DNA from: Thermoanaerobaculia bacterium
GTDB lineage: Bacteria > Acidobacteriota > Thermoanaerobaculia > Multivoradales > Multivoraceae
NCBI GenBank assembly: GCA_022824725.1
Contig: JAJDZH010000388.1
Span: 1 to 35,120, forward strand
DNA length: 35,120 nucleotides
Direction of reading: 5' to 3'
Made by a program: the position numbers and the translations under genes. The notes beneath the pieces were generated by a model. The model saw only the letters and a list, made by a program, of their open reading frames with translations. It was not told the origin of the DNA and did no database searches. The number at the start of each line of letters is the position of its first letter. Within the stretch, counting starts at the first letter, position 1. Below are positions 16,851 to 25,615 of the stretch, piece by piece.

Positions 16851-18631
16851 TGCCGCCGAAGGCGGCCGGAAACGCGCGTCGGCCGTCAGGCCGACTCCGT
16901 CTTGCCGCGCACATCCTCAGCCTGACCCTCGTCGCGATCGTCTCCCAACCCGCTCTAGCCCAGTTCCAGGCCGGCGAACCGGCGCCGTCGCGCAACGATC
17001 CCGCCGACACGATCCTCGACGGCGGCCAGGTCTACACGCCCGGCGGCTGGGCGGAGTCGATCGCGATCCGCGACGGCGTCATCGTCGCGGTCGGCGACAG
17101 CGCCTCCGTCGCCGCGTTCCGCACCGGCTCAACGGACGTGATCGACCTGGCGGGCCGGACCGTCTTCCCCGGCTTCCACGATGTCCACGTGCATCCGCTG
17201 ATCGCGGGCATGCAGAGGTTCTCCTGCCGCCTGCCTCCGGGGGCGCCGCCGGACATCATCGCGGAGTCGGTCGGCGACTGCGCCTCCCGGGCCGAGCCGG
17301 GAGAGTGGATCAACGGCGGCAACTGGGTGGCGGCGGTGTTCGAGCCTGGCCAGCAGACCAGGCAGTTCCTGGACGCGGTGGCGCCGGACAACCCGGTCTT
17401 CCTGTACGACGAGTCCCACCACAGCGTCTGGGTCAACACGAAGGCCCTGGAAGTCGCCGGCATCGACCGCGACACGCCGGATCCGGAGGGCGGCATCATC
17501 GAGCGCGGCCCGGACGGCAAGCCGAACGGCCTGCTGCGCGAGACGGCCAACGCCATGGTGGCGTCCGTGATCCCTCCCGCCTCGGACGCGCGGAAGATGG
17601 AGGGCATGAAGATCGCGACCGACGAGATGCTGGCCCACGGCATCACCTCGTTCACGGTCGCCTACGCGAACTCCTGGCAGCTCGGCGCGCTGGCCCGACT
17701 GGCGCGCGAGGGAACGTTGAAGCAGCGGGTGCGGGCCTGCGTCGCCTGGGCGCACGACCCGGCGCTGGCCTACGCCGCCGAGTCCCAGCTCGCGATCCGG
17801 GCGACCTACGAGAGCGAGCGCCTGAAGGTCGACTGCGTGAAGATCATGCTGGACGGGGTGCCGACGGAGAGCCACACCGCGTCGATGCTCGCGCCCTACG
17901 AGGACACGACCGGCGAGGACGATCCGCGGCCGAAGCTCGGGCTGCTCCTGGTTCCGCAGGAAGCGCTGAACGATGCCGTGACGGCCTTCGACCGCCAGGG
18001 TCTGCACGTGAAGATGCACGCCGCCGGCGACGGCGCGGTGCGGGCCGCGATCGACGCGGTCGCGGCCGCCCGGGAACGGAACGGCTTCGGCGGCCCGATG
18101 CACGATGTCGCCCACAGCACCTTCGCCGACCCGGCCGACATTCCCAGGCCGCGCGAGCTCGGCATGGCCTGGGAGTTCTCGCCCTACATCTGGTTCCCCA
18201 CGCCGATGGCCGCGATCGACATCCGCAAGGCGGTCGGCGACGAGCGGATGAAGCGCTGGGTGCCGATCCGGGACGCCCTCGAAACCGGCGCCCTGGTCGC
18301 GGCCGGCTCGGACTGGCCGGTCGTGCCCCTGGTCGACCCGTGGCTCGCGGTCGAGACGATGGTGACCCGCCAGGTCCCCGGCGGCAGCGAGGAAACCCTC
18401 GGCCTGCAGGAGCAGGTGACGCTGGAGGACGCGCTGCGCATCCTGACCTGGAACGGTGCCCGCCTGATGGGCCAGGGCGACAAGGTCGGCACGATCGAGG
18501 TCGGCAAGGAGGCGGACCTCGTCGTCACGTCGCAGAACCCGTTCGACGTCGAGCCGACGGCGGTCCACCGGACGAAGGTGGAAATGACGTTCATCGCCGG
18601 TGAGAGGGTGTACGCGGCCGGTGGCAACTAG
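16829..18631 (+). CDS. Amidohydro_3 (YtcJ-like) amidohydrolase, exported, second paralogue
   Basis: 600 aa if started at GTG 16829 within the repeat; the frame is open back to 16601, but that part reads through repeat DNA and shows no domain. A hydrophobic segment HILSLTLVAIVSQPALA acts as a Sec signal after an unusually long basic n-region. Key motifs parallel the preceding gene: DVHVHP (H120, H122), CVKIMLDGVP, KMHAAGD, DVAHSTF and GSDWPV, with the C-terminal GTIEVGKEADLVV of amidohydrolases. The two proteins align over their whole length (for example WVNTKALEVAGID against WVNSKALELAGID), so they are tandem duplicates that have diverged. Substrate unknown; a periplasmic amidase or deacylase role fits the peptidase and receptor neighbours. 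Confidence 0.9.
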   Translation: MRGSSDPLPPKAAGNARRPSGRLRLAAHILSLTLVAIVSQPALAQFQAGEPAPSRNDPADTILDGGQVYTPGGWAESIAIRDGVIVAVGDSASVAAFRTGSTDVIDLAGRTVFPGFHDVHVHPLIAGMQRFSCRLPPGAPPDIIAESVGDCASRAEPGEWINGGNWVAAVFEPGQQTRQFLDAVAPDNPVFLYDESHHSVWVNTKALEVAGIDRDTPDPEGGIIERGPDGKPNGLLRETANAMVASVIPPASDARKMEGMKIATDEMLAHGITSFTVAYANSWQLGALARLAREGTLKQRVRACVAWAHDPALAYAAESQLAIRATYESERLKVDCVKIMLDGVPTESHTASMLAPYEDTTGEDDPRPKLGLLLVPQEALNDAVTAFDRQGLHVKMHAAGDGAVRAAIDAVAAARERNGFGGPMHDVAHSTFADPADIPRPRELGMAWEFSPYIWFPTPMAAIDIRKAVGDERMKRWVPIRDALETGALVAAGSDWPVVPLVDPWLAVETMVTRQVPGGSEETLGLQEQVTLEDALRILTWNGARLMGQGDKVGTIEVGKEADLVVTSQNPFDVEPTAVHRTKVEMTFIAGERVYAAGGN

Positions 18632-18652
18632 GAGCAACGCCGGCGGCAGACG

Positions 18653-18786
18653 CTGGGTGCGCGGGTCTTCTGACCCGCCCGCCGGTCCTGGCGCCGCGGA
18701 GCGGCGCAGGCCGGGGAGACTGTCGGCCTTCGGCCGGCGCTTTGTCCGCCTCCGGCGGAAGCGGGTCAGAAGACCCGCGCACCCAG
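18653..18786. mobile_element. MITE-like composite element with 26-bp terminal inverted repeats
   Basis: Perfect 26-bp inverted repeats at 18653-18678 and 18761-18786 (CTG plus the repeat unit; the right copy is the exact reverse complement) enclose 82 bp. Inside are three more perfect hairpins with 3-nt loops: GCGCCGC-GGA-GCGGCGC (18691-18707), CGGCC-TTC-GGCCG (18724-18736) and TCCGCC-TCC-GGCGGA (18745-18759). With the two ends this makes five hairpins in 134 bp. No transposase and no clear target-site duplication are visible. The element covers the 5' end of the fusion gene. Confidence 0.8.
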
Positions 18787-21548
18787 TGGGAAGCGTCCTG
18801 CTTCTGTTCCTTGCCGTTCCCACGGTGGCCGCCGAACCGGACGCGCGCGCCCTGTACCGCCTCCACTGCGGCGGCTGCCACGGGCAGGCGCTCGAGGGCG
18901 GACTCGCGGAGCCGCTGATCAAGTCGGACTGGCGCTTCGGCCGGGACGGTTTCTCGGTCGAGAGCAACATCCGCCACGGCATCCCGGGCACGGACATGCC
19001 GGGCTACCTCGGCGAGCTCTCGGACGAGGAAATGTCGGCCCTGGTCGAGCTGATCTACAGCCTGCAGACGGAGCCGATCTGGATCGCCAGGCCGCTGCCG
19101 TCCGCGGTGGAGACCGAGCACTACACCCTGCGGGTCGAGTACCTGGCCACCGACGAACTGGAGAACCCCTGGGGCATCGAGTTCACCGGGCCGTCGGAGG
19201 GGCTGATCTCGGAGGACGCGGGCTACCTGCTGCGGTACCGGGACGGCAGGGTCGACCCGGAGCGGATCACCGGACTGCCGCCGGTCGACCTCGCGACCTC
19301 GACCGGCGGGCTGATGGACATCGCGCTCGACCCGGAGTACGCGGAGAACGGATGGGTCTACGCGGCGATCAGCCACTCGGAGGACCCGAACGACCGCTAC
19401 GCACCGGGGCTGACCCGGATCATCCGCGGCCGCGTCGACGGCAACCGCTGGCTGGACACGGAGTACCTGTTCCGGCTCGATCCCGGGTACCACCTGCCCG
19501 ACAGCAAACACTGGGGCGGCCGCCTGCTCTTCGACCGCGACGGCTTCCTGTACTTCTCGATCGGCGACATGAGCGCGGCGATGAACTCGCAGGACGCCGC
19601 CATGCCCTCGGGCAAGGTCTTCCGTATCCGCCCGGACGGCGGCGTCCCGGAGGACAACCCCTTTGCCGGCGAGGACGGAGCGCTCGGCGCGGTATTCACC
19701 CTCGGCAACCGGAACGTCCAGGGCATGGCCCAGCACCCGGAGACCGGCGCGATCTGGGCCGCCGAGCACGGCCCGCGCGGCGGCGACGAGCTGAACCTCC
19801 TCGCTCCGGGCGGGAACTACGGCTGGCCGGTCGTCACGTTCGGCGTCAACTACGACGGCTCGGTGATCAGCGACCGGAAGCACGCCGACGGCATCGTGCC
19901 GCCCGTCGTCGAGTGGACGCCGGGGCTCGCCGTCGGCCCGATCGAGTTCGTGTCGAGCCCCGGCTTCGAGCAGTGGCGGGGCGATCTGCTGGTGGGGTCG
20001 CTCTCGTTCGAGGAACTCCGCCGCCTGGAGATCGACGGCGGCCGCGTCACCCGCCAGGAGCTTCTGTTCAAGGGCCACGGCCGCATCCGCGACATCAAGA
20101 CCGGCCCGGACGGCGCGCTCTACCTGCTGCTCAACAACCCCGGCGCGCTCGTCCGGCTCGCCGCTGCCCAGACGACAGCATCAACCAGCGCCACCGCCAT
20201 CGAGCACGCGACCCTCATCCCGATGACCTCGCGCACGCCTTCCGTCCTCGAGGACCACACCCTGGTCATCCGCGACGAACGGATCGCCGACATCTGTCCC
20301 AGCAATCCCGGCTGCACTCCTCCCGGGGCCCAGGTCGTCGACGGCGCCGGCAGGTTCGTCATTCCGGCGCTCGCCGACATGCACAACCACTTCGGCGGCT
20401 TCGCCTGGGACGGCACGGATGCCTCCCGGATCCGGATGCGAGACCAGAACCTGAGGCAGTACGTCATGTTCGGCGTCGCCACGACGAGAGATCCGTCCGG
20501 CGGCCCCCTGATCCTGGAGATGCGCGACGCGATCGAACGCGGCGAGCTGTTCGGGCCGCGGATCTTCGTCTCGTCGCCGCTGATGGACGGCGACCCGCCC
20601 CTCTTCCCGGTGCCGCGGACGTTCACGGATCCCGGGGAGGCAGCGGAGTTCGTTCGCCGGAGCGCGGCGGCGGGGTACGACCTGGCCAAGGTCTACACCG
20701 CGCTCAGCCCGGAGGTGTTCGACGCGGTGATGACCGCCACCGCGGAAGTGGGCCTTACCGTCGCGGCCCACGTGCCGATCCTGGTGCCGCTGGAACACGC
20801 GCTGGAGCGGGGACTGCGCTCGATCGAGCACCTGACCGGCTACGACGTCGCCTGCGCGGCGCCGCACGTCAGGATGAAGCCGGTCCCGCAGGACATCTAC
20901 CAGGGCTGGGCGTGGTGCTCGCCGGAGAAGGTGGCCGAGCTGGCGGCGCTCACCGCGAGGTACGAGGTCTGGAACGTGCCGACCCTTGCCTTGTGGGACA
21001 GCACGGTGACCGAGTTCGACCGGCCGGAACGCGACGCGGGCGAGATCGGCAGGTACGAACACCCGACGACGCCCGGCGGCATCGAGTGGCTCTACAACCT
21101 CTACGGTCCGCGGGAACGGGCGGGGATCACCGGGACGCGCTCGGCGCGGCTCGGCCTGGTCAAGGCGCTCCACGACGCGGGGGCGCCCCTTCTCATCGGC
21201 ACCGACGTGTCGGCCGCCGGCTACACCGTCCACCGGGAGATGGGCCTGTTCGTCGAGGCCGGTCTCACGCCGTACCAGACGCTGGAGGCCGCGACCTCGG
21301 AGGCGGCCCGCTACATGGACCGGGAAGGCGAGTTCGGCGTGCTTGCCGTGGGCGCGCGCGGCGACGTGCTGCTCCTCGACGCGCACCCGCTCGACGACAT
21401 CGCCAACACGCGTAGGATTCGCGGCCTGATGTTCCGCGACAGGTGGTGGTCGAAGCAGGCGATCGACGCCGAGCTGGAAGCGATCCAGCGCGAGTATGCG
21501 GAAGACGAGGCGCGCCTGCGGGAACTGGGGATCGGACCCGCCCAATGA
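18657..21548 (+). CDS. cytochrome c - PQQ sugar dehydrogenase - amidohydrolase fusion protein
   Basis: 963 aa from GTG 18657 in the repeat; GTG 18600 and GTG 18786 are alternatives, none with a good Shine-Dalgarno. A Sec-type segment GSVLLLFLAVPTVAA is followed by three domains. (1) Cytochrome c, with CGGCH at 71-75 and a likely Met ligand in GTDMPGY. (2) A soluble glucose/sorbosone dehydrogenase-type PQQ propeller, about 130-500: NPWGIEF, the active-site-like H285 in SKHWGGRLLFD, FTLGNRNVQGMA, AAEHGPRGGDELN, GGNYGWP. (3) An imidazolonepropionase-like amidohydrolase, about 505-950, with complete ligands H576, H578 (DMHNHF), K678, H705, H725 and D850 (IGTDVS). Probably periplasmic. The next gene overlaps the stop by four bases. 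Domain calls are firm; the joint reaction is unknown. Confidence 0.9.
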   Translation: MRGSSDPPAGPGAAERRRPGRLSAFGRRFVRLRRKRVRRPAHPVGSVLLLFLAVPTVAAEPDARALYRLHCGGCHGQALEGGLAEPLIKSDWRFGRDGFSVESNIRHGIPGTDMPGYLGELSDEEMSALVELIYSLQTEPIWIARPLPSAVETEHYTLRVEYLATDELENPWGIEFTGPSEGLISEDAGYLLRYRDGRVDPERITGLPPVDLATSTGGLMDIALDPEYAENGWVYAAISHSEDPNDRYAPGLTRIIRGRVDGNRWLDTEYLFRLDPGYHLPDSKHWGGRLLFDRDGFLYFSIGDMSAAMNSQDAAMPSGKVFRIRPDGGVPEDNPFAGEDGALGAVFTLGNRNVQGMAQHPETGAIWAAEHGPRGGDELNLLAPGGNYGWPVVTFGVNYDGSVISDRKHADGIVPPVVEWTPGLAVGPIEFVSSPGFEQWRGDLLVGSLSFEELRRLEIDGGRVTRQELLFKGHGRIRDIKTGPDGALYLLLNNPGALVRLAAAQTTASTSATAIEHATLIPMTSRTPSVLEDHTLVIRDERIADICPSNPGCTPPGAQVVDGAGRFVIPALADMHNHFGGFAWDGTDASRIRMRDQNLRQYVMFGVATTRDPSGGPLILEMRDAIERGELFGPRIFVSSPLMDGDPPLFPVPRTFTDPGEAAEFVRRSAAAGYDLAKVYTALSPEVFDAVMTATAEVGLTVAAHVPILVPLEHALERGLRSIEHLTGYDVACAAPHVRMKPVPQDIYQGWAWCSPEKVAELAALTARYEVWNVPTLALWDSTVTEFDRPERDAGEIGRYEHPTTPGGIEWLYNLYGPRERAGITGTRSARLGLVKALHDAGAPLLIGTDVSAAGYTVHREMGLFVEAGLTPYQTLEAATSEAARYMDREGEFGVLAVGARGDVLLLDAHPLDDIANTRRIRGLMFRDRWWSKQAIDAELEAIQREYAEDEARLRELGIGPAQ

Positions 21549-23005
21549 GCGCCGGTACGCCCGAATCGCCAGGTCAGGGGACTCTGCGCTCCGGCGCGCT
21601 CGGCCTCTGGGGCATCGTGTTCCTGGTCGTCGGCTCGGCGGCGCCGCTGACCTCGATGATGGGCGCGGTGCCGCCGCCGCTGTCGATCGGCAACGGCATC
21701 GGCGCGCCCGGCGCCTGGGTGCTGACCGGTCTCGTGCTGACCCTGTTCGCCGTCGGCTACGCGACGATGAGCCGGTTCGTAACGAACGCCGGCGCCTTCT
21801 ACGCCTACATCGCGCGCGGCCTGGGGCGGCCGGCGGGCCTGGGCGGCGCGATGGTCGCGGTCCTCTCGTACAACACGATCCAGTGCGCGCTGTGGGGGCT
21901 GTTCGGCTTCTTCTCCGTGAACATCCTGAACCCGAAGCTGGGCGTCGACATCTCCTGGTACTGGTGGTCCTTCGTGCTGATGGCGATCACCGCGGTGCTC
22001 GGCTACTTCGGGATCGAGCTCTCGGCCAGGGTTCTGGGCGTGCTGCTGATCCTCGAGGTCCTGGTCCTCCTGGTGCTCGACGTCGCCGTCGTGTTCACCG
22101 GCGGCGCAAGCGGCCTCCAGCTCAACTCCTTCAACCCGGCCGAGATCTTCTCGGGAGCGCCGGGGGTGACCTTCGTTTTCGCCTTCGCCACCTTCGTCGG
22201 CTTCGAGGCGACCGCGATCTACGGGGAGGAGACCCGGGATCCGAAGCGCACCGTGCCACGGGCGACGTACGTCGCGGTGGCGATCATCACCGTCTTCTAC
22301 GCGCTGACCTCCTGGTCGATCGTCCAGGCCTACGGCGAGGACGAGGTCGTCGCCGCGGCGACCGGGAACCCGGACGGGCTGTTCCTGGACGCGAGCGCGA
22401 GCTACGTCCATCCGCTGTCGGCGAGCCTGATGGAGTGGCTGATCCTCACCTCGATCTTCGCGGCCTTGCTCGCCTTCCACAACGCGGCCGCGCGCTACTT
22501 CTTCGCGATGGCCCGCGAGGGACTGCTGCCGCGCGCGATCGCCCGCACCCACCCGCGCTACGGCTCGCCGTACCTCGCCGGCATCCTGCAGGCCGGGGTC
22601 GCCTTCGTCATCACGCTGGTGTTCGTGCTTGCGGGCCTCGATCCCTACGCCGGCCTGTTCGCCTGGCTGAGCGGCATCGCGGCGCTGGGGATCATCGGCC
22701 TGCAGTGCCTGACCTCGCTCTCCGTCATCGCGTTCTTCCGGCGGACGGGCCTGGACGCGCGGCCGTGGCAGACGAAGATGGCGCCGGGCCTGGGCGCGCT
22801 CGGTCTGGCGGCGGCGATGGTGTTCGTCGTCGTCAACTGGGACGCGCTGACCGGGGCGAGCACCGGCCTGGTCGGCTCGCTGTGGGCCGCTGTGCCCTTG
22901 TTCTTCGTGTGCGGCATCGCTTGGGCCGGCGCCATCCGCCGGCGCGACGCCGAGGCCTACGAACGCCTGGGCCATTTCATCGACGAATCAACGGACGCGG
23001 CCTAG
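21545..23005 (+). CDS. APC-superfamily amino acid/amine permease
   Basis: Inner-membrane secondary transporter, 486 aa from ATG 21545 (ATGA overlap with the previous stop). About 12 hydrophobic helices are present. Family motifs include GIVFLVVGSAAPLTSMMGAVP in helix 1, AGAFYAYIARGLGRPAG in helix 2-3, and the helix 6-7 signature FATFVGFEATAIYGEETRDPKRTVPRA. Members move amino acids, polyamines or other amines with H+ or Na+. The placement directly before a glutamine-synthetase-like ligase recalls PuuP-PuuA and points to amine uptake for gamma-glutamylation. The short cytoplasmic C-terminus ends in ERLGHFIDESTDAA. Confidence 0.93.
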   Translation: MSAGTPESPGQGTLRSGALGLWGIVFLVVGSAAPLTSMMGAVPPPLSIGNGIGAPGAWVLTGLVLTLFAVGYATMSRFVTNAGAFYAYIARGLGRPAGLGGAMVAVLSYNTIQCALWGLFGFFSVNILNPKLGVDISWYWWSFVLMAITAVLGYFGIELSARVLGVLLILEVLVLLVLDVAVVFTGGASGLQLNSFNPAEIFSGAPGVTFVFAFATFVGFEATAIYGEETRDPKRTVPRATYVAVAIITVFYALTSWSIVQAYGEDEVVAAATGNPDGLFLDASASYVHPLSASLMEWLILTSIFAALLAFHNAAARYFFAMAREGLLPRAIARTHPRYGSPYLAGILQAGVAFVITLVFVLAGLDPYAGLFAWLSGIAALGIIGLQCLTSLSVIAFFRRTGLDARPWQTKMAPGLGALGLAAAMVFVVVNWDALTGASTGLVGSLWAAVPLFFVCGIAWAGAIRRRDAEAYERLGHFIDESTDAA

Positions 23006-23033
23006 GGAGCCGTGACGTCAACAGGGGTCGAAC

Positions 23034-24350
23034 ATGAGCGACATCGAACGGCTGACGGAGCAGGGCGCCAGGACGCTGCGAGTGATGTACCCCGATCTCC
23101 ACGGCATCGCCCGCGGCAAGGACCTGGTGCTTGCCGACGCCGGCCACGAGATCGAGGGCGGCGTCGCCTTCTGCTCGGCGATCATGACGACGGACCTCGC
23201 GCATACGCCGGTGATGGGCGGCGAGATCGGCTACCCGGACTTCTTCGCCCGGCCCGACCTCTCGACCGCCGCGGTGCTGCCCTGGGCGCCGGACATCGCG
23301 GCCTGCCTGGTCGACCTGGTCGACGAGGAGGGCAATCCCCATCCGTTCGACCCGCGCGGCGCGGTGCGGCGGGCCGCGGACGGTCTGGCGGAACTCGGCC
23401 TGGCGCCGATCGTAGGCCCTGAGCTCGAGTTCTTCCTGTTCAAGCCGGACGACGACGCGCCGGAAGGCGCCGTCCGCTACGTCGACACGCTGTCGCGGGT
23501 CTACACCGTCGGCGCCGAGAGCGATCCGGGCGGCATCTCGGGCCGGATGCTCCACGCCTGCGCCGGGATGGGCCTGGGCGCCTACGCCGCGAACCACGAG
23601 TTCATGAACTCGCAGTACGAGATCAACCTGCGCCACGGCCCCGCCCTGGACGCGGCCGACCGGGCCTTTCGCCTCAAGGCGACGGTCAAGGAGATGGCGG
23701 TGCTGGAGGAGATGCGGGCCACCTTCATGGGCCGGCCCTTCAACGACCAGGGCGGCTCGGGGCTTCACCTCCACGTGTCGCTTCGGGACGGCGACGGCGC
23801 CAACCGGATCGGCGATCCGGCGGGTCCGGACGGCCTGAGCGCCGCCGCGCTCTCCTTCATCGCCGGCGTGCTGGAGCACGCCGGGGCGCTGATGGCGTTT
23901 CTCAATCCGACGGTCAACGCGTTCAAGCGGATCGCGCCCGACTCGCTGGCGCCGATCAACGTGTCCTGGGGGCTGGACAACCGGACGACCTTCGTCCGCG
24001 TGCCGCCCGAGCGCGGCAAGGCCGCCCGCCTGGAGATCCGCGTTGGCGACGGCACGGCGAACTGCCACCTGGCGATCGCCGCCCTGCTTCAGGCCGGCCT
24101 CGACGGCGTGCGCCGGCAGCTCGAAGCGCCCGAGCCGACCGCGGGCGACGCCTACCGGCGGGAGGATCTTCCGCCGTTGCCGAGTTCCCTCGACCAGGCC
24201 CTCGACGCGCTGGAGGCCGACGAACTGCTGTGCGACGGCGTCGGCCGCGAGATCGTCGACGCGTTTCTGACCCTCAAGCGCTTCGAACTCGAGCGTTACC
24301 ACGGTTGGGTGACCGACTGGGAGCGCAACGAGTACCGGATTCAGTTGTAG
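23034..24350 (+). CDS. glutamine synthetase-like gamma-glutamyl-amine ligase
   Basis: 438 aa from ATG 23034. The GS fold shows GPELEFFLF (first metal Glu pair), NHEFMNSQYEINL (H188, E189; HHE in true GlnA), GGSGLHLHVSL, PTVNAFKRI, WGLDNRTTFVRVP and ARLEIRVGDGTANCHLAIAALLQAG. The length and NHEF variant fit the GlnA-like/PuuA group (gamma-glutamylputrescine synthetase, IpuC, aniline TdnQ/AtdA1) rather than housekeeping GlnA. These enzymes join glutamate to a primary amine using ATP. An APC permease lies upstream and a class-I gamma-glutamyl hydrolase two genes downstream, both expected partners. The amine is not known. Confidence 0.9.
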   Translation: MSDIERLTEQGARTLRVMYPDLHGIARGKDLVLADAGHEIEGGVAFCSAIMTTDLAHTPVMGGEIGYPDFFARPDLSTAAVLPWAPDIAACLVDLVDEEGNPHPFDPRGAVRRAADGLAELGLAPIVGPELEFFLFKPDDDAPEGAVRYVDTLSRVYTVGAESDPGGISGRMLHACAGMGLGAYAANHEFMNSQYEINLRHGPALDAADRAFRLKATVKEMAVLEEMRATFMGRPFNDQGGSGLHLHVSLRDGDGANRIGDPAGPDGLSAAALSFIAGVLEHAGALMAFLNPTVNAFKRIAPDSLAPINVSWGLDNRTTFVRVPPERGKAARLEIRVGDGTANCHLAIAALLQAGLDGVRRQLEAPEPTAGDAYRREDLPPLPSSLDQALDALEADELLCDGVGREIVDAFLTLKRFELERYHGWVTDWERNEYRIQL

Positions 24351-24364
24351 GAGTCGGCGGGCCC

Positions 24365-25615
24365 GTGGCGCACGCAGCCAACCTCCCTGCCGTGGCCGGG
24401 ATCGACCTCTGCGATCACGACCGGTTCGCCCGGGGCGTGCCGCACGAGTGGTTCGCGCGGCTGCGGGCGGAGGCGCCGGTGTACTGGCAACCCGAGCCGA
24501 AGGGGCCGGGCTTCTGGTCGATCACGCGGCACGAGGACGTCGTCCGCGTCTCGAAGGATCCGAAGCGGTTCTCGTCCGAGGTCGGCGGCACGTCGCTCGA
24601 GGACCTGGATCCGGAGCACGTCGAGGCACGGAAGTCGATGATCGACATGGATCCGCCGCGCCACTACAAGCTGCGCGCCCTGATCAACAAGCGCTTCCTG
24701 CCGCGGGCGCTGAAGGCCTTCTCGGACCACATCCGGCAACTGTTCCGGGGCATCCTCGAGTCGGCGATCGCCCGGGGCGACTTCGACTTCGTCGACGACG
24801 TGGCGGTCGAGCTGCCGATGCGGGTGTTCGCCGAGATGCTGGGCGCGCCCCAGGAGGACCGGCGCCTCATCGTCGACATCGGCAACCGGATCCTCGGCGC
24901 GACCGACCCGGAGTACGTCGACGACTACGAGACGGAGCGCGAGCGCTTCAAGCACCTGCCGTTCTCGAGCCCGGCCAGCCTGGAGATGTTCGAGTACGGG
25001 CGCAAGCTGGCGGCCGCGCGGCGAGCCGAACCGCGCGACGACATCGTGACCGACCTGGTGTTCGCGGAGGTCGACGGCGAGCCGCTCACGCCGCACGAGT
25101 TCGACCTGTACTTCCTGCTGCTGGCGGCGGCCGGCAACGAGACGACCCGCCACTCGCTGTCGGGCGGCATGCACGAGCTGCTGCGCCACCCCGACCAAGC
25201 GGAGCGCGTCGTCGCCGGCGACGAGGATCTGGCGACCACGGCCGCCGACGAGATCCTGCGGATGGTGACGGCGGTGCACCACTTCCGGCGCACGGCGACA
25301 GAGGACGTCGAGATGCGCGGCGAGGTCATCCGCGCCGGCGACAAGGTCGCGATGTGGTACACGAGCGCCAACCGGGACGAGGACGTGTTCGAGGACCCCC
25401 ACCGTTTCGATGTCGGCCGCAAGCCGAATCGGCACCTGACCTTCGGCATCGGGCCGCACTTCTGCCTCGGCGCGTACCTGGCGAGGCTCGAGATCAGGAT
25501 CGCGCTGGAAGAGCTCCGGCCCCATCTCGGCCGGCTCGAACTCGTCTCCGAGCCGGAGCGGTTGCGCTCGAACTTCTTCAACGGCATCAAGCACATGGGG
25601 GTTCGCTACCGGTGA
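24365..25615 (+). CDS. cytochrome P450 (first of two)
   Basis: Soluble haem monooxygenase, 416 aa from GTG 24365, 14 bases after the ligase gene; the frame is open further upstream, but this start gives the usual bacterial N-terminus. The I-helix has AGNETT (A256-T261), the K-helix ExxR lies in DEILRMVTAVHHFRR, and the haem loop FGIGPHFCLG has axial C367. The AGNETTR and RSNFFNGIKHM features are shared with CYP124/125/142-type bacterial P450s acting on sterols, terpenes or acids. No ferredoxin or reductase gene is nearby. In this operon it may oxidise the gamma-glutamylated amine or hydroxylate the ring (inference). It overlaps the next gene by GTGA. Confidence 0.94.
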   Translation: MAHAANLPAVAGIDLCDHDRFARGVPHEWFARLRAEAPVYWQPEPKGPGFWSITRHEDVVRVSKDPKRFSSEVGGTSLEDLDPEHVEARKSMIDMDPPRHYKLRALINKRFLPRALKAFSDHIRQLFRGILESAIARGDFDFVDDVAVELPMRVFAEMLGAPQEDRRLIVDIGNRILGATDPEYVDDYETERERFKHLPFSSPASLEMFEYGRKLAAARRAEPRDDIVTDLVFAEVDGEPLTPHEFDLYFLLLAAAGNETTRHSLSGGMHELLRHPDQAERVVAGDEDLATTAADEILRMVTAVHHFRRTATEDVEMRGEVIRAGDKVAMWYTSANRDEDVFEDPHRFDVGRKPNRHLTFGIGPHFCLGAYLARLEIRIALEELRPHLGRLELVSEPERLRSNFFNGIKHMGVRYR

